Position numbers and translations under genes: made by a program | Source of the DNA: Pelomonas caseinilytica | GTDB taxonomy: Bacteria; Pseudomonadota; Gammaproteobacteria; Burkholderiales; Burkholderiaceae_C | NCBI RefSeq assembly: GCF_021353235.1 | Contig: NZ_JAJTWT010000005.1 | Location: forward strand, 372,001-436,000 | DNA: 64,000 nt | Reading direction: 5' to 3' | Notes under the pieces: model-generated | The model's input: the letters and a program-made list of their open reading frames with translations, nothing else | Database searches by the model: none | What the model was told of the DNA's origin: nothing | Shown: in pieces, positions 25,949 to 36,843 of the stretch | How the letters are laid out: the number at the start of each line of letters is the position of its first letter | Position numbering within the stretch: position 1 is the stretch's first letter

Positions 25949-27715
25949 TCAGCGGCTGAAGCTGTCCTTGAGGCCGGTGATCTTGTTGAACACCGGCCGG
26001 TCGGCGCGGTGGTCGACGCGGTCGGTCACGAAGTAGCCGTGGCGCTCGAACTGCCAGCGTGCGTCGGCGGGCGCATGGGCCAGCGACGGCTCGACGAAGG
26101 CCTGCACGACGCGCAGCGAGTTCGGGTTCAGGAACTCGAGGAAGTCGCGCCCGCCCACATCGGGCTGGGGCTCGGCGAAGAGGCGCTCGTACAGCCTCAC
26201 CTCGGCCGCCACCGCCTCGTGCGCGCCCACCCAGCCGATCACGCCCTTGACCTTGACGGCGTCGGCGCCGGGCGTGCCACTCTTGGTGTCGGGCACGACC
26301 GTGGCCAGCACGGCCGTCACCCGGCCCTCGGAGTCCTTCTCGCAGCCCGTGCACTCGATGACGTAGCCGGCCTTGAGTCTCACCTTGTTGCCCGGGAAGA
26401 GGCGGAAATAGCCCTTGACCGGCACTTCCATGAAGTCCTCGGCCTCGATCCACAGCTCGGGGCCGAGGGAGAAGCGGCGCAGGCCGAGTTCGGGCTTGTG
26501 CGGGTGGGCGGCCACCTCGCAGGGCTCGCGGTGGTCGGCGCTGCCGAAGACCTCGGCGAAGTTGGTGAGCTTGAGCTTGAGCGGCTGCAGCACGGCGAAG
26601 GCGCGCGGCGCCTGGGGTTCGAGGTCGGCGCGCAGGGCCTGGTCGAGCACGGTGTCCTCGATCCAGGCGTTCTGCTTGCTGGCGCCCGTGGCCTCCACCA
26701 TGGCGCGGATGCTCTCGGGCGTGAATCCGCGGCGGCGCAGGCCGACGAGGGTGGGCATGCGTGGGTCGTCCCAGCCGGTCACGTGGCCTTCCTCGACCAG
26801 CTGGCGCAGCTTGCGCTTGCTGGTGACGACGTAGTTGAGGTTCAGGCGGCCGAACTCGATCTGCTGGGGCAGCGGGCGCGCGAGCAGGCCGAGGTCGGCC
26901 AGGCGCTCCAGCAGCCAGTCGTAGAAGGGCCGCTGGTCTTCGAACTCCAGCGTGCAGATGCTGTGGGTGATGCGCTCCAGCGCGTCCTCGATGGGATGGG
27001 CGTAGGTGTACATCGGGTAGATGCACCAGGTGTTGCCCGTGGCGTGGTGCTCCGCGTGCTTGATGCGGTAGAGCGTCGGGTCGCGCAGGTTGATGTTGGG
27101 CGAGGCCATGTCGATCTTGGCCCGCAGCACCATGGCGCCGTCGGCATGCCGGCCATCGCGCATCTCGCGAAAGCGCGCGAGGTTGTCCTCGGGGCTGCGG
27201 TCGCGGAAGGGGCTGTTCACGCCCGGCCGGCCGAAGTCGCCGCGGTTGGCGCGCATCTCCTCGGCGCTCTGCTCGTCGACGTAGGCGTGGCCGGCCTGGA
27301 TCAGCGCCTCCGCGGCCCGGTACATGAAGTCGAAATAGCTGCTGGCCTCGTAGAGGTTGTCGCCCCAGCTCCAGCCCAGCCACTGCACCATCTCCTTGAT
27401 GGCCTTGACGTACTCCAGCTCCTCCTTCTCGGGGTTGGTGTCGTCGAAGCGCAAGTGGCAGGCGCCGCCGTAGTCGCGGGCCAGGCCGAAGTTCAGGCAG
27501 ATGCTCTTGGCATGGCCGATGTGCAGGTAGCCGTTGGGTTCGGGCGGGAAGCGGGTGCGGATGCGGGCCTCGTCCAGCGGGCCGGCGGCATGGTGGGCCG
27601 CGTCGCCGGGCGTGCCTGCGAAATGGCGGCCGGCGAAGGTGCCCGTCTCCAGGTCGTGCTCGATGCGCTGGCGCAGGAAATTGGTGGCAGGGGCGGCGGA
27701 AGCGTTGTGGCTCAT
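25949..27715 (-). CDS. glnS: Glutaminyl-tRNA synthetase
   Basis: 588 aa from the ATG at 27715 (MSHNASAAPA); an upstream in-frame start at 27757 is less likely. Charges tRNA-Gln directly. The HIGH motif lies in PEPNGYLHIGHAKSICLNFG near residues 60-79 and the KMSKR-type loop is VTSKRKL (Thr for Met) near 284. The Pro-Glu-Pro-Asn start marks GlnRS/GluRS. The C-terminal beta-barrel domains are complete. A somewhat extended N-terminus precedes the catalytic core. It converges with the substrate-binding protein gene and is 69 bp downstream of a membrane-protein gene. Confidence 0.95.
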   Translation of the reverse strand: MSHNASAAPATNFLRQRIEHDLETGTFAGRHFAGTPGDAAHHAAGPLDEARIRTRFPPEPNGYLHIGHAKSICLNFGLARDYGGACHLRFDDTNPEKEELEYVKAIKEMVQWLGWSWGDNLYEASSYFDFMYRAAEALIQAGHAYVDEQSAEEMRANRGDFGRPGVNSPFRDRSPEDNLARFREMRDGRHADGAMVLRAKIDMASPNINLRDPTLYRIKHAEHHATGNTWCIYPMYTYAHPIEDALERITHSICTLEFEDQRPFYDWLLERLADLGLLARPLPQQIEFGRLNLNYVVTSKRKLRQLVEEGHVTGWDDPRMPTLVGLRRRGFTPESIRAMVEATGASKQNAWIEDTVLDQALRADLEPQAPRAFAVLQPLKLKLTNFAEVFGSADHREPCEVAAHPHKPELGLRRFSLGPELWIEAEDFMEVPVKGYFRLFPGNKVRLKAGYVIECTGCEKDSEGRVTAVLATVVPDTKSGTPGADAVKVKGVIGWVGAHEAVAAEVRLYERLFAEPQPDVGGRDFLEFLNPNSLRVVQAFVEPSLAHAPADARWQFERHGYFVTDRVDHRADRPVFNKITGLKDSFSR

Positions 27716-27784
27716 CGGCGACTCGGGAAAAGACAAACGGGCCGCCTGTTGTTGCACGGCGGCCCGGCAGGGTTGGCGTCGATT

Positions 27785-28597
27785 CTAAGGACGGGCCCGC
27801 AGCGGCAGCCGCACATGCGCCAGGCCAATGCTGATCCACACTGCGACGCTGAAGTAGAGCGTCATCCAGACCACCTCGCTGCGCCAGCGTGCCCAGTCGT
27901 GCGAGACCGTCCAGCGGCTCGCCGCATCGGCGATGCCGGCGGCCAGGCTGGCATAGCTGCTGCCGGCCGCCTCGTCGGCCACCCAGCGGGCCCAGTACAT
28001 GGGCACGTCGACGGCGAACATGTAGGCGGCGTAGAGGGCGCCGGCCGCGATGGCCAGGGCCAGCCAGCGCCGGCCGCGCGCCGTGGCCCGCGGCCAGATC
28101 ACCAGCATGGCCAGCACGCTGAGCACCGCCGCGCTGCCCCACAGCGTCTCCTCGACGACGTGGCCGATGTTGCGCGTCGTCAGCACGGCGTACCAGGAGT
28201 GCAGCTCGGCGATGGCGATCATCGGCACGATGGCGTGGGCCACCTGCAGGCTGAAGCGTCGTCCGGTCGCCAGGGCGCAGCCGCGCAACAGCAGCGCCCA
28301 TTGCGCGGCGAAGCTCAGCTCGGCGATGGTGGCGACGGTGCGGCCGACCAGCACGCTGGAGGCCCAGCTGTCGACCATGACGACGCGTGGCACGTCGAAG
28401 ACCGGCAGGAAGGAGCGGTAGCCGCAGCCCAGCACGTACAGGGCTGACAGCAGCAATTGCAGGCGCTGATGGGGCCAGGTGGTGCCGTCAGGCCGGTGGC
28501 GATGCAGCCAGGCGGTGGAGGCGGTCCAGGCGAGCAGGTTCAGGCCGGCGATGGCGCACAGCAGGTGCCACCAGGTCAGGGTCGTCGCGTCCATCAT
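27785..28597 (-). CDS. Uncharacterised multi-pass membrane protein
   Basis: 270 aa. About seven hydrophobic stretches: WWHLLCAIAGLNLLAW, LLLSALYVLGCGYRSFLPVF, AELSFAAQWALLLRGCALA, LQVAHAIVPMIAIAELH, LWGSAAVLSVLAMLVIW, RWLALAIAAGALYAAYMFAV, and MTLYFSVAVWISIGLAHV. AGGAG precedes the first ATG by 6 bp. No family was recognised; the motif HSWYAVLTTRN in a loop is polar and may be functional. It lies downstream of the chemoreceptor and upstream of glnS on the same strand, but no common function is evident. Confidence 0.65.
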   Translation of the reverse strand: MMDATTLTWWHLLCAIAGLNLLAWTASTAWLHRHRPDGTTWPHQRLQLLLSALYVLGCGYRSFLPVFDVPRVVMVDSWASSVLVGRTVATIAELSFAAQWALLLRGCALATGRRFSLQVAHAIVPMIAIAELHSWYAVLTTRNIGHVVEETLWGSAAVLSVLAMLVIWPRATARGRRWLALAIAAGALYAAYMFAVDVPMYWARWVADEAAGSSYASLAAGIADAASRWTVSHDWARWRSEVVWMTLYFSVAVWISIGLAHVRLPLRARP

Positions 28598-28674
28598 CGC
28601 GATCTCCTCGAAGGTTGATGCGGCCGGCCGTCTGCGGCGCCGCGGAAGGCTGCGCCGGCAAGCGGGATGCCTGC

Positions 28675-30234
28675 TCAGCCGCCGGAGCCGACCTTGAAGA
28701 CGCCCACCACCTCGTGCATGTGCTGGGCCTGGCCGCGCAGGCTGTCGGCGGCGGCAGCAGCCTCCTCCACGAGGGCGGCGTTCTGCTGCGTGACCTTGTC
28801 GAGCTGGGACACGGCCTCGCTCACCTGGCCGATGCCCGTCGTCTGCTCCTGGGTGGCCGAGCCGATCTCGGCGATGAGATCGGCCACGCGGCGCACCTGG
28901 GTGACGATCTCGGTCATGGTCTCGCCCGCCTCGCCGACGAGGCGGGAACCGGCGTCGACGTTGTCCACGCTGTGGCCGATCAAGGTCTTGATCTCCCGCG
29001 CTGCCTGGGCGCTGCGCTGGGCGAGGGCCCGGACCTCGCCGGCCACGACCGCGAAGCCGCGGCCCTGCTCGCCGGCGCGTGCCGCCTCGACGGCGGCATT
29101 GAGCGCCAGGATGTTGGTCTGGAAGGCGATGCCGTCGATGGTGCCGATGATGTCGGCGATCTTGCGCGAGCTGGCGCTGATGTCGCCCATGGTGGCGATG
29201 ACCTGCTGCACGACCTGTCCCCCGCGCGCCGCGACGCCGCTGGCCGACTCGGCGAGCCGCGTGGCCGTCTGCGCGGTGTCGGCGTTCTGGCGCACGGTCG
29301 CGTTCATCTGCTCCATGGAGGCGGCCGTCTCTTCGAGATTGGCGGCCTGCTGCTCGGTGCGCTGGGACAGGTCGGCGTTGCCGCTGGCGATCTCGCCGGC
29401 GCCGGTCAGGATGGAGTCGGCACCCTGGCGCACCTGGCGCACGATGTGGACCAGGCCATCGCTCATCTGGCCCAGGGCCGCCAGCAATGTGGCGATCTCA
29501 TCGCGGCCGTCGGCACGGATGGCCGAGGTGAGGTCGCCGCCCGCCACCGCCTGCGCGAAGCCGACGGCGCGTCCCACCGGTTCGGTGATGGACCGCGTGA
29601 TCATCCAGGCCAGGGCGGCGCCGAGCGCGAGGGCGACGGCCGTGAGGATGGCGGTGGTGGCGACGGCCATGGCCCGGGTTTCCTGGCCGCGCTGGTATTC
29701 GGCGGCGGCCTCCTCGACCTGCAGCTTGACGAGTTGGTCCGCCAGGTCACGGGTCTTGCCGGCCAGAGGCAGTGTCTTCTCCTCATAGATCTGCAGCGCC
29801 GTGCTCATGCCGCCCGTGGACAGCGCCGTGCTGACCGGCAGCAGGCCTTCGTCGATATAGGCCTTGCGCATGGCGGCGAAGCGCTTCAGCAGCTCGCGCT
29901 CCCGCTCGGTCAGCTGCGTGGCGAGGTAAGCGTCGAGCAGCTCCTGGCCGCGTTTGAGGTTGGCGTTGAGTTCGTCGCTGCGCCGCTTGATCTCGTCGAA
30001 GCCCGGCGCGCGCAGCATCTCCACGATGACGAGGCGGTTGCGCGTCGAGAGGTTGTTGAGTTCGGCCAGCTGGGACAGCGGCACGGTGCGGTCCCGGTAG
30101 ACCCGCTCCAGCCCCGCCGCGACGCGGAAGGTGCCGCCCACGCTGACCACCGCCACCACCAGCATCAGGGCCAGCACGACCGCGAAGGCGATGCCGAGTC
30201 GGTAGCCGATGCGCAATTGCGTCAGAGCTTTCAT
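28675..30234 (-). CDS. Methyl-accepting chemotaxis protein
   Basis: 519 aa. Tar/Tsr-type chemoreceptor. TM1 spans about residues 11-33 ([20 protein letters not shown]); a four-helix-bundle periplasmic sensor follows to ~190; TM2 ([20 protein letters not shown]) leads into a HAMP linker ([20 protein letters not shown]). The signalling hairpin contains [20 protein letters not shown] and [16 protein letters not shown]. The C-terminus ends at a short tail without the NWETF CheR pentapeptide. A sigma-28-like promoter lies upstream, linking it to flagellar regulation. Confidence 0.94.
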   Translation of the reverse strand: MKALTQLRIGYRLGIAFAVVLALMLVVAVVSVGGTFRVAAGLERVYRDRTVPLSQLAELNNLSTRNRLVIVEMLRAPGFDEIKRRSDELNANLKRGQELLDAYLATQLTERERELLKRFAAMRKAYIDEGLLPVSTALSTGGMSTALQIYEEKTLPLAGKTRDLADQLVKLQVEEAAAEYQRGQETRAMAVATTAILTAVALALGAALAWMITRSITEPVGRAVGFAQAVAGGDLTSAIRADGRDEIATLLAALGQMSDGLVHIVRQVRQGADSILTGAGEIASGNADLSQRTEQQAANLEETAASMEQMNATVRQNADTAQTATRLAESASGVAARGGQVVQQVIATMGDISASSRKIADIIGTIDGIAFQTNILALNAAVEAARAGEQGRGFAVVAGEVRALAQRSAQAAREIKTLIGHSVDNVDAGSRLVGEAGETMTEIVTQVRRVADLIAEIGSATQEQTTGIGQVSEAVSQLDKVTQQNAALVEEAAAAADSLRGQAQHMHEVVGVFKVGSGG

Positions 30235-30293
30235 GGCGTCTCCCGTCTATCTCTTGGTGTGCGCACCAGTCTGCCGCATCGCCGTGGCGGCGT

Positions 30294-30320
30294 CGATCAG
30301 GAGAACGTCGTCTAACTTGC
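30294..30320 (-). promoter_or_regulatory. Possible sigma-28 promoter for the chemoreceptor
   Basis: Read on the minus strand: GCAAGTTA, 11 bp, CCTGATCG. Compared with TAAAGTTT-N11-GCCGATAA, about 5/8 in each half and exact spacing. It lies 59 bp upstream of the start codon. Weaker than the flgM promoter. Confidence 0.4.
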
Positions 30321-30355
30321 CCGGTGTGCGGTTTCACCGCAACGGTGTGCGCGAT

Positions 30356-31933
30356 TCAGCGCCGCCGCGACCCTCCGCCGCCGAGCAGGCTGCCCAGCAC
30401 GCCGCGGATGATCTCGCGGCCCACGGCCGTGCCCATGCTGCGCACCGCCGAGCGGGCTGCCTGCTCGGCCAGGCCCGGATGCCGCCCGCCTCGCGGGCCG
30501 GTGGTGCCAAAGAGCACGTCCTTGAGGCCATCGAGCATGCCGCCGCCGGTGTCGGCGGGTGCGGGTGCCGGCACTGCCGGGCCGCCCTTGAAAACGCTGC
30601 CAGCCTCGGCGGCGATGCCACCTCCGGTTCCGCCGGGCGCCGTTGCCGGTGCGCCGCCGGCCCGGCCGGTCAGCTTCTCGTAGGCGGATTCGCGGTCCAG
30701 GGCCTTGTCGTAGACGCCTGCGACCAGGGAATTCGCGATCAGCGCCTGGCGCTGCGCCGCCGTGATGGGCCCGATCTGGCTGCCCGGGGGCAGCACGTAG
30801 ACGCGCTCGGTGACGCTGGGCCTGCCCTTGTCGTCGAGCAAACTCACCAGGGCCTCGCCGACGCCCAGCTCGGTGATGGCCGCGGCGATGTCCAGCCCGG
30901 GCTTGGCGCGCATGGTGTCTGCCGCGCTCTTGACGGCCTTCTGGTCGCGCGGCGTGAAGGCCCGCAGTGCGTGCTGCACGCGGTTGCCCAGCTGGCCGAG
31001 CACGGCGTCGGGGATGTCCAGCGGGTTCTGCGTCACGAAGTAGACGCCCACGCCCTTGGAGCGCACCAGGCGCACCACCAGCTCGATGCGCTCGACGAGC
31101 GCGTCAGGCGCGTCCTTGAACAGCAGGTGGGCCTCGTCGAAGAAGAAGACGAGCTTCGGTCTCTCCAGGTCGCCCACCTCGGGCAGGGTCTCGAACAGCT
31201 CGGACAGCATCCACAGCAGGAAGGTCGCGTACAGCCGCGGCGCGTTCATCAGCTTGTCGGCGGCCAGGATGTTGACGACGCCGGCACCGCCATCGGTCTG
31301 CATGAAGTCGGCGATGTTGAGCATGGGCTCGCCGAAGAACCGGTCGCCGCCCTGGGCCTCGATCTGCAGCAGGCCGCGCTGGATGGCGCCGATGCTGGCC
31401 GCCGAGACGTTGCCGTACTGGGTCGTGAACTGGCTGGCGTTGTCGCCCACGTGCTGCAGCATGGCGCGCAGGTCCTTCAGGTCCAGCAGCAGCAGGCCGT
31501 TGTCGTCGGCGATCTTGAACACCATCTGCAGCACGCCGGCCTGGGTGTCGTTCAGGGCCAGCATGCGTGCCAGCAGCAGCGGCCCCATGTCGGACACGGT
31601 GGCCCGCACCGGATGGCCCTGCTCGCCGAACACGTCCCACAGCGTCGTGGGGCAGGCCACGGGCTCGGGCGGCTCCAGGCCGCGGTCCTTCAAAGTGGCC
31701 AGCAGCTTGTCGCTGGCCTGGCCGGCCTGGCTGATGCCGGTCAGGTCGCCCTTCACGTCGGCCATGAAGATCGGCACGCCGAGCCTGGAAAAACTCTCCG
31801 CGAGCTTCTGCAGGCTGATGGTCTTGCCGGTGCCGGTGGCACCCGTGATGAGGCCGTGGCGGTTGGCCAGCGCGGGCAGCAGCAGGCACTCGGTGTCGCC
31901 GTGGCGGGCCAGCAGGATGGGGTCGGTCGTCAT
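30356..31933 (-). CDS. YjgR-like DUF853 HerA-family P-loop ATPase
   Basis: 525 aa. Walker [13 protein letters not shown] near residue 30-41, then [16 protein letters not shown], and Walker [21 protein letters not shown] near 245. This is the HerA/FtsK-fold family (Pfam DUF853), widely conserved but uncharacterised; a DNA-translocation role is inferred from the fold. The C-terminal ~90 residues are G/A/P-rich ([20 protein letters not shown]), a low-complexity linker typical of these proteins. Divergent from yebC across 86 bp. Confidence 0.88.
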   Translation of the reverse strand: MTTDPILLARHGDTECLLLPALANRHGLITGATGTGKTISLQKLAESFSRLGVPIFMADVKGDLTGISQAGQASDKLLATLKDRGLEPPEPVACPTTLWDVFGEQGHPVRATVSDMGPLLLARMLALNDTQAGVLQMVFKIADDNGLLLLDLKDLRAMLQHVGDNASQFTTQYGNVSAASIGAIQRGLLQIEAQGGDRFFGEPMLNIADFMQTDGGAGVVNILAADKLMNAPRLYATFLLWMLSELFETLPEVGDLERPKLVFFFDEAHLLFKDAPDALVERIELVVRLVRSKGVGVYFVTQNPLDIPDAVLGQLGNRVQHALRAFTPRDQKAVKSAADTMRAKPGLDIAAAITELGVGEALVSLLDDKGRPSVTERVYVLPPGSQIGPITAAQRQALIANSLVAGVYDKALDRESAYEKLTGRAGGAPATAPGGTGGGIAAEAGSVFKGGPAVPAPAPADTGGGMLDGLKDVLFGTTGPRGGRHPGLAEQAARSAVRSMGTAVGREIIRGVLGSLLGGGGSRRR

Positions 31934-32019
31934 GGTGCTGAAGGGCCTCCTCTAAAATCGCCGTTCTGCCAACGATAAATCAGGCCGCCGCAACGCTGGC
32001 CGTCAGAAGAGGACAACCC

Positions 32020-32742
32020 ATGGCCGGACATTCCAAATGGGCCAACATCCAGCATCGCAAGGGCCGCCAGGACGAGAAGCGCGGCAAGATCTGGACGCGC
32101 ATCATCCGTGAAATCACCGTCGCGGCCCGCCAGGGCGGCCCCGACATCAAGGACAACCCGCGCCTGCGCCTGGCCGTGGACAAGGCCAAGGCCGCCAACA
32201 TGCCGGCGGACCGCATCAAGTACAACATCGACAAGGCCAGCGGCAACCTCGACGGCCTGAGCTACGAGGAGATCCGCTACGAGGGCTACGGCATCGGCGG
32301 CGCGGCCATCATCCTCGACACCATGACCGACAACCGCGTGCGCACGGTGGCGGAGGTGCGCCACGCCTTCAGCAAGTACGGCGGCAACCTCGGCACCGAG
32401 GGCTCGGTGGCCTTCCAGTTCAAGCATTGCGGGCAACTGGTGTTCGCGCCGGGCACGTCAGAGGACAGGATCATGGAAGTGGCGCTGGACGCCGGTGCCG
32501 AGGACGTCATCGCCGGCGATGACGGCTCCATCGAGGTGCTGACCGCCCCGGCCGACTACGAGACGGTCAAGGCCGCCCTGGAAGCCGCCGGCCTGACGCC
32601 CGAACTGGCCGAAGTGACCATGCGCGCCGAGAACCCCATCGAGCTCACGGGCGACGATGCCGAGCGCATGCAGAAGCTGCTCGACGTGCTCGAGGACCTC
32701 GACGACGTGCAGGCCGTCTATCACAACGCGGAACTGGGCTGA
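32020..32742 (+). CDS. yebC: YebC/PmpR family protein
   Basis: 240 aa. The N-terminus [20 protein letters not shown] is the family signature. Acidic DNA- or ribosome-associated protein; reported as a transcriptional regulator and, recently, as a ribosome-stalling factor for proline stretches. The three-domain layout is complete (NTMTDNR-type strand [21 protein letters not shown]-terminal [20 protein letters not shown]). It begins the rightward housekeeping run; purD starts 3 bp after its stop. Confidence 0.96.
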   Translation: MAGHSKWANIQHRKGRQDEKRGKIWTRIIREITVAARQGGPDIKDNPRLRLAVDKAKAANMPADRIKYNIDKASGNLDGLSYEEIRYEGYGIGGAAIILDTMTDNRVRTVAEVRHAFSKYGGNLGTEGSVAFQFKHCGQLVFAPGTSEDRIMEVALDAGAEDVIAGDDGSIEVLTAPADYETVKAALEAAGLTPELAEVTMRAENPIELTGDDAERMQKLLDVLEDLDDVQAVYHNAELG

Positions 32743-32745
32743 TCG

Positions 32746-34026
32746 ATGAAAGTCCTCGTCATCGGCAACGGCGGCCGTGAACATGCCCTCGCCTGGAAGC
32801 TGGCGCAGAGCGAGCGCGTCAGCCAGGTCTTCGTGGCCCCGGGCAACGGGGGCACGGCACGCGACGAAAGGCTGGAGAACCTGCCCATCACCGACGTCAA
32901 GGCCCTGGCCGACTTCGCCGCGGATGCCAAGGTCACCCTGACCGTCGTCGGCCCCGAGGCGGCCCTGGCCGCCGGCGTCGTCGACGAATTCCGCAGCCGC
33001 GGCCTGCGCATCTTCGGTCCCACCAAGGCCGCGGCCCAGCTCGAAAGCTCCAAGGCCTTCGCCAAGGACTTCATGAAGCGCCACGGCATCCCGACGGCGG
33101 CCTACGAAACCTTCTCCGACCCCACGGCCGCCCATGCCTACGTGGACGAGCGCGGCGCCCCCATCGTCATCAAGGCCGACGGCCTGGCGGCGGGCAAGGG
33201 CGTGGTCGTGGCGATGACGCTGGACGAGGCCCACGAGGCCATCGACTGGATCCTGCAGGACAACAAGCTGGGCGTGGCCCACAACGCCGGCGGCGCGCGG
33301 GTCGTCATCGAGGAGTTCATGCAGGGCGAGGAGGCGAGCTTCATCGTCGTCTGCGACGGCCGGCACGTCGTGTCCCTGGCTACCAGCCAGGACCACAAGC
33401 GCCTGCTCGACGGCGACCAGGGCCCCAACACCGGTGGCATGGGCGCCTACTCGCCGGCCCCGGTCGTGACGCCCAACGTGCACGCCAAGGTGCTGCACGA
33501 GATCATCCAGCCCACCATCGCCGGCATGGCCAAGGACGGGCATCCCTTCACCGGCTTCCTCTACGCCGGGCTGATGATCGACGAGCACGGCCAGCCGCGC
33601 ACCGTCGAGTTCAACACCCGCATGGGCGACCCCGAGACCCAGCCCATCATGATGCGGCTCAAGAGCGACCTCTTCGAGCTGCTGATGCACGCCACCGACG
33701 GCACGCTCGACCAGGTCGAGCTGCAGTGGGACCGGCGCGTGGCCCTGGGCGTGGTGCTGGCCGCTGAGGGCTACCCGCTCAACCCCCGCAAGGGCGACGT
33801 CATCACCGGCCTGCCCGCCGACGCGGAGGACGGCATGGTCTTTCACGCCGGCACCGCCGAGGTGGACGGCCAGCTCGTGACCAGCGGCGGACGCGTGCTG
33901 TGCGTGACGGCGCTGGGCGAATCGGCTCGCACGGCCGCGCAGCGGGCCTACGAGCTGGCGACAGGCATCCAGTTCGCCGGCCGCCAGTACCGCAGCGACA
34001 TCGGCCACCGGGCCATCAAGCGTTGA
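32746..34026 (+). CDS. purD: Phosphoribosylamine-glycine ligase
   Basis: 426 aa. ATP-grasp enzyme of purine biosynthesis (GAR synthetase). N-terminal [23 protein letters not shown]-grasp lysine region [20 protein letters not shown]; and the signature [20 protein letters not shown] near residues 292-311. Full length and intact. Its stop codon TTGA overlaps the TTG start of the next gene, so the acyltransferase is translationally coupled. Confidence 0.97.
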   Translation: MKVLVIGNGGREHALAWKLAQSERVSQVFVAPGNGGTARDERLENLPITDVKALADFAADAKVTLTVVGPEAALAAGVVDEFRSRGLRIFGPTKAAAQLESSKAFAKDFMKRHGIPTAAYETFSDPTAAHAYVDERGAPIVIKADGLAAGKGVVVAMTLDEAHEAIDWILQDNKLGVAHNAGGARVVIEEFMQGEEASFIVVCDGRHVVSLATSQDHKRLLDGDQGPNTGGMGAYSPAPVVTPNVHAKVLHEIIQPTIAGMAKDGHPFTGFLYAGLMIDEHGQPRTVEFNTRMGDPETQPIMMRLKSDLFELLMHATDGTLDQVELQWDRRVALGVVLAAEGYPLNPRKGDVITGLPADAEDGMVFHAGTAEVDGQLVTSGGRVLCVTALGESARTAAQRAYELATGIQFAGRQYRSDIGHRAIKR

Positions 34027-34643
34027 GTGCGGCGCCCGTCGTCCTGACCGGGCCGCTGCGACCCCATGGCCGCCCGAGTCATCTGGCGCGCGGGCTGCTC
34101 CGGCTCTTCGGCTGGACGGTCGACGCGCCGGGGCTGCCGGCCGAACAGGGCGTCATCCTCGTCTATCCCCACACGTCGAACTGGGACTTCGTCGTCGGCC
34201 TGCTGGCCAAATGGGCCATCGGCCTGCAACTGCGCTTCTGGGGCAAGGACAGCCTCTTCAAGGCGCCGCTGCTCGGGGCCTGGATGCGCTATCTCGGCGG
34301 CGTCGCCGTGGACCGCAGCAGCCGCCGCGGCCTCGTGGGCGACACCGTGAGGCAGATGCGCGAGGCCGGCGAGCGCGGCGAGCGCTTCTGGCTGGCCGTG
34401 GCGCCCGAGGGCACCCGCTCGCTCACCGCGGGCTGGCGTACCGGCGCCTACCAGGTGGCGGTGCAGGCCGGCGTGCCGGTCGGCCTGGCTTACTTCGATT
34501 TCGAACGGCGTATCGTCTCGCTGACGCGTTTCCTGCAACTCAGCGGAGACCCGCAGGCGGACTTCGCCGCTTTCGCCGACTATCTCGGCTCGCGGGTCGG
34601 CAGGCGTCCCGCCCTGGCCAGCCCCATCCGTCCACGCCCATGA
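34023..34643 (+). CDS. PlsC-like acyltransferase family protein (TTG start)
   Basis: 206 aa from the TTG at 34023, which overlaps the purD stop by 3 bases (TTGA). The N-terminus ([13 protein letters not shown]) is membrane-seeking, followed by [16 protein letters not shown] (HX4D near residue 48), [19 protein letters not shown], and [15 protein letters not shown]. Clearly related to the protein at 17,590 across all motifs, so these are paralogues. Probable 1-acyl lipid acyltransferase; substrate unknown. Ends in an ATGA overlap with hemF. Confidence 0.82.
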   Translation: MSAAPVVLTGPLRPHGRPSHLARGLLRLFGWTVDAPGLPAEQGVILVYPHTSNWDFVVGLLAKWAIGLQLRFWGKDSLFKAPLLGAWMRYLGGVAVDRSSRRGLVGDTVRQMREAGERGERFWLAVAPEGTRSLTAGWRTGAYQVAVQAGVPVGLAYFDFERRIVSLTRFLQLSGDPQADFAAFADYLGSRVGRRPALASPIRPRP

Positions 34644-35587
34644 ATTCCCAAGCCGTCCGTGACTACCTGCTCGACCTCCAGCAGCGCATCGTGAGCGCCC
34701 TGGAGGCCGCCGATGGCAATGCCTTCCTCAGCGATGCCTGGACCCGCGAGCCCGGCGGCCGGCTCGAGGGCGACGGCCTGTCGCGGCTGATCGAGGGCGG
34801 CTCCGTCTTCGAGCGCGGCGGCGTCAACTTTTCGCACGTCAAAGGCCGGGTTCTGCCGCCCTCGGCCACGCAGCACCGGCCCGAGCTCGCCGGCGCGCCC
34901 TTCGAGGCGATGGGCGTCTCCCTCGTGCTGCATCCGCACAACCCCTTCGTGCCGACGGTGCACATGAACGTGCGCATGTTCGCGGCCCTGCCGGCCAACG
35001 CCCCGGCGGTGACCTGGTTCGGCGGCGGCATGGACCTCACGCCCTACTACGGCTACGAACGCGACGCCCAGCATTTCCACCGCGTCTGCCGCGACGCCCT
35101 CGAGCCGCACGGCGAGGCCCTCTACCCACGCTTCAAGAGCTGGTGCGACGAGTACTTCTTCCTCAAGCACCGCCAGGAGCCGCGCGGCATCGGCGGCATC
35201 TTCTTCGATGACTTCGCTGTTCCTGAAGGTTCTGGCGGCTTCGACGCTGGCTTCGCGGTCATCCGTTCGGTCGGCGACGCCTTCCTGGCGGCCTACCTGC
35301 CCATCGTCGAGCGCCGCCAGGGCTACGCCTACGGAGAGCGCGAGCGCGACTTCCAGGCCTATCGCCGCGGGCGCTACGTCGAGTTCAACCTCGTCTGGGA
35401 CCGTGGCACGCTGTTCGGCCTGCAATCGGGCGGACGCACGGAATCCATCCTGATGTCCATGCCGCCCCAGGCGTCGTGGCGTTATGACTGGGCCCCGGAG
35501 CCCGGCACGCCGGAGGCGCGGCTCTATGCCGACTTCCTGCGGCCACGCGACTGGGCCGACGAGCCGGCGACGGCGCTGTGGCTTTGA
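34640..35587 (+). CDS. hemF: Aerobic coproporphyrinogen III oxidase
   Basis: 315 aa. Oxygen-dependent oxidative decarboxylation of coproporphyrinogen III in haem synthesis. Conserved motifs: [53 protein letters not shown], and the signature [21 protein letters not shown]-terminal [20 protein letters not shown] is also canonical. The ATG at 34640 overlaps the acyltransferase stop; the end overlaps nadD. Confidence 0.97.
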   Translation: MNSQAVRDYLLDLQQRIVSALEAADGNAFLSDAWTREPGGRLEGDGLSRLIEGGSVFERGGVNFSHVKGRVLPPSATQHRPELAGAPFEAMGVSLVLHPHNPFVPTVHMNVRMFAALPANAPAVTWFGGGMDLTPYYGYERDAQHFHRVCRDALEPHGEALYPRFKSWCDEYFFLKHRQEPRGIGGIFFDDFAVPEGSGGFDAGFAVIRSVGDAFLAAYLPIVERRQGYAYGERERDFQAYRRGRYVEFNLVWDRGTLFGLQSGGRTESILMSMPPQASWRYDWAPEPGTPEARLYADFLRPRDWADEPATALWL

Positions 35588-36171
35588 AGCTCGCCCTGTT
35601 CGGCGGCAGCTTCGACCCGCCCCACCTCGGCCACCTGGCCTTCGCGCGCTACGCCCTCGACGCGCTGGAGCCCGACCAGCTGCTGTGGTTGCCGGCAGGC
35701 CGGCAATGGCAGAAGCCCGACCAGATCATGGCGGCAGGCATCCACCGCGTGCAGATGCTCAAGCGGCTGATCGCCGGCGAGCCGCGCTTCGCCGTCGACG
35801 AGCGCGAGCTGCACCGCCGCGGCCCCAGCTTCACGGCCGATACCCTGCGAGAATTCGCCGCCCAGCATCCGGGTGCCGAGCTGATGTTCCTGATCGGCCA
35901 GGACCAATACGCCCGGCTGCCGACCTGGTACCAGGCGGAGTCCGTGACCGAGCTGGCCACCCTCGTCGTCGTGCCCCGCGCCGGCGAGGCCGTCGTGACG
36001 CCCGCGGGCCTGGGGCCGCACCGCCTGCGCGTGCTGCCCCTGCCCGAGACACCCATTTCATCCACCGCCGTGCGCGAGGCCGTCGCGCACGGCCAGGACA
36101 TCGGCCCCATGGTGGGCGCCGAAGTCGCAAGCTATATTGCCTCGCACCGCCTTTACGAGAAGAAGCCCTGA
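35578..36171 (+). CDS. nadD: Nicotinate-nucleotide adenylyltransferase
   Basis: 197 aa from a GTG at 35578; a TTG at 35584 is equally possible, since it forms a TTGA overlap with the hemF stop. Makes deamido-NAD+ from nicotinate mononucleotide and ATP. The nucleotidyltransferase motif is [19 protein letters not shown] with [11 protein letters not shown]; the C-terminal motif is [14 protein letters not shown] (ISSTxxR). Followed immediately by rsfS, the common nadD-rsfS-rlmH arrangement. Confidence 0.95.
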   Translation: MALKLALFGGSFDPPHLGHLAFARYALDALEPDQLLWLPAGRQWQKPDQIMAAGIHRVQMLKRLIAGEPRFAVDERELHRRGPSFTADTLREFAAQHPGAELMFLIGQDQYARLPTWYQAESVTELATLVVVPRAGEAVVTPAGLGPHRLRVLPLPETPISSTAVREAVAHGQDIGPMVGAEVASYIASHRLYEKKP

Positions 36172-36843
36172 ATGGACATTCGCAAGTTGCAACGCGCCAT
36201 CGTCGATGGTCTCGAGGACGTCAAGGCCCAGAACATCGTGGTGTTCAATACCGAGCACCTGTCGCCGCTGTTCGAACGGGTCATCATCGCCTCGGGTACA
36301 AGCAACCGCCAGACCAAGGCGCTTGCTTCCAGCGTGCGTGAAACGGTCAAGGGCCGCGGCATGCAGGTGATGCGCACCGAAGGTGAGGACAACGGCGAAT
36401 GGATCATCGTCGACTGCGGCGCCGCCGTTGTCCACGTGATGCAGCCGGCTATCCGCGACTACTACCACCTCGAGGAGATCTGGGGCGAGAAGCCGGTCAA
36501 GCTCAAGCTCGGCAGTGCCGAGACCAAGCTCGTGAAGGCCTCCGAGGAACCGGCGCCGGCCGCGAAGAAGGCCGCGGCCAAGAAGGCGCCCGCGGCCAAG
36601 AAGGCCCCGGCCGCCAAGAAGGCGGCGCCGGCCAGGAAGGGCGTCAGCCGCGTGGTCGGCACCAAGACGCCGGCGGCCAAGACGGTCAAGGTCGGCGCGC
36701 CCAAGCCGGCCGCGAAGAAGCCCGCCGCCAAGGCTGCGCCGGCCAGGAAGGCCGCGCCGGCGAAGAAGGCGGCGCCCGCCCGCAAGGCCGCGCCCGCCGG
36801 CAAGACCGCCGCCAGGAAGGCTCCCGCCAAGAAGAAGGCCTGA
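36172..36843 (+). CDS. rsfS: Ribosomal silencing factor RsfS with a histone-H1-like basic tail
   Basis: 223 aa, about twice the usual ~105-115. Residues 1-115 are a normal RsfS/Iojap domain: [55 protein letters not shown], and the C-terminal [10 protein letters not shown]. It binds uL14 on the 50S subunit and blocks subunit joining in starvation. Residues ~120-223 are a lysine-alanine-proline repeat ([18 protein letters not shown]) like bacterial histone H1 or AlgP/KA-rich tails, probably disordered and nucleic-acid binding. The tail is in frame, with no frameshift. It overlaps rlmH by one base. Confidence 0.95.
   Translation: MDIRKLQRAIVDGLEDVKAQNIVVFNTEHLSPLFERVIIASGTSNRQTKALASSVRETVKGRGMQVMRTEGEDNGEWIIVDCGAAVVHVMQPAIRDYYHLEEIWGEKPVKLKLGSAETKLVKASEEPAPAAKKAAAKKAPAAKKAPAAKKAAPARKGVSRVVGTKTPAAKTVKVGAPKPAAKKPAAKAAPARKAAPAKKAAPARKAAPAGKTAARKAPAKKKA

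Noticed and set aside
36516-36843. Repeat tail of rsfS as an assembly or frameshift artefact
   Set aside because: The frame stays open, the codons are varied (AAG, GCC, GCG, CCC, AGG) and the stop overlaps the rlmH start exactly, as expected for a real gene end.
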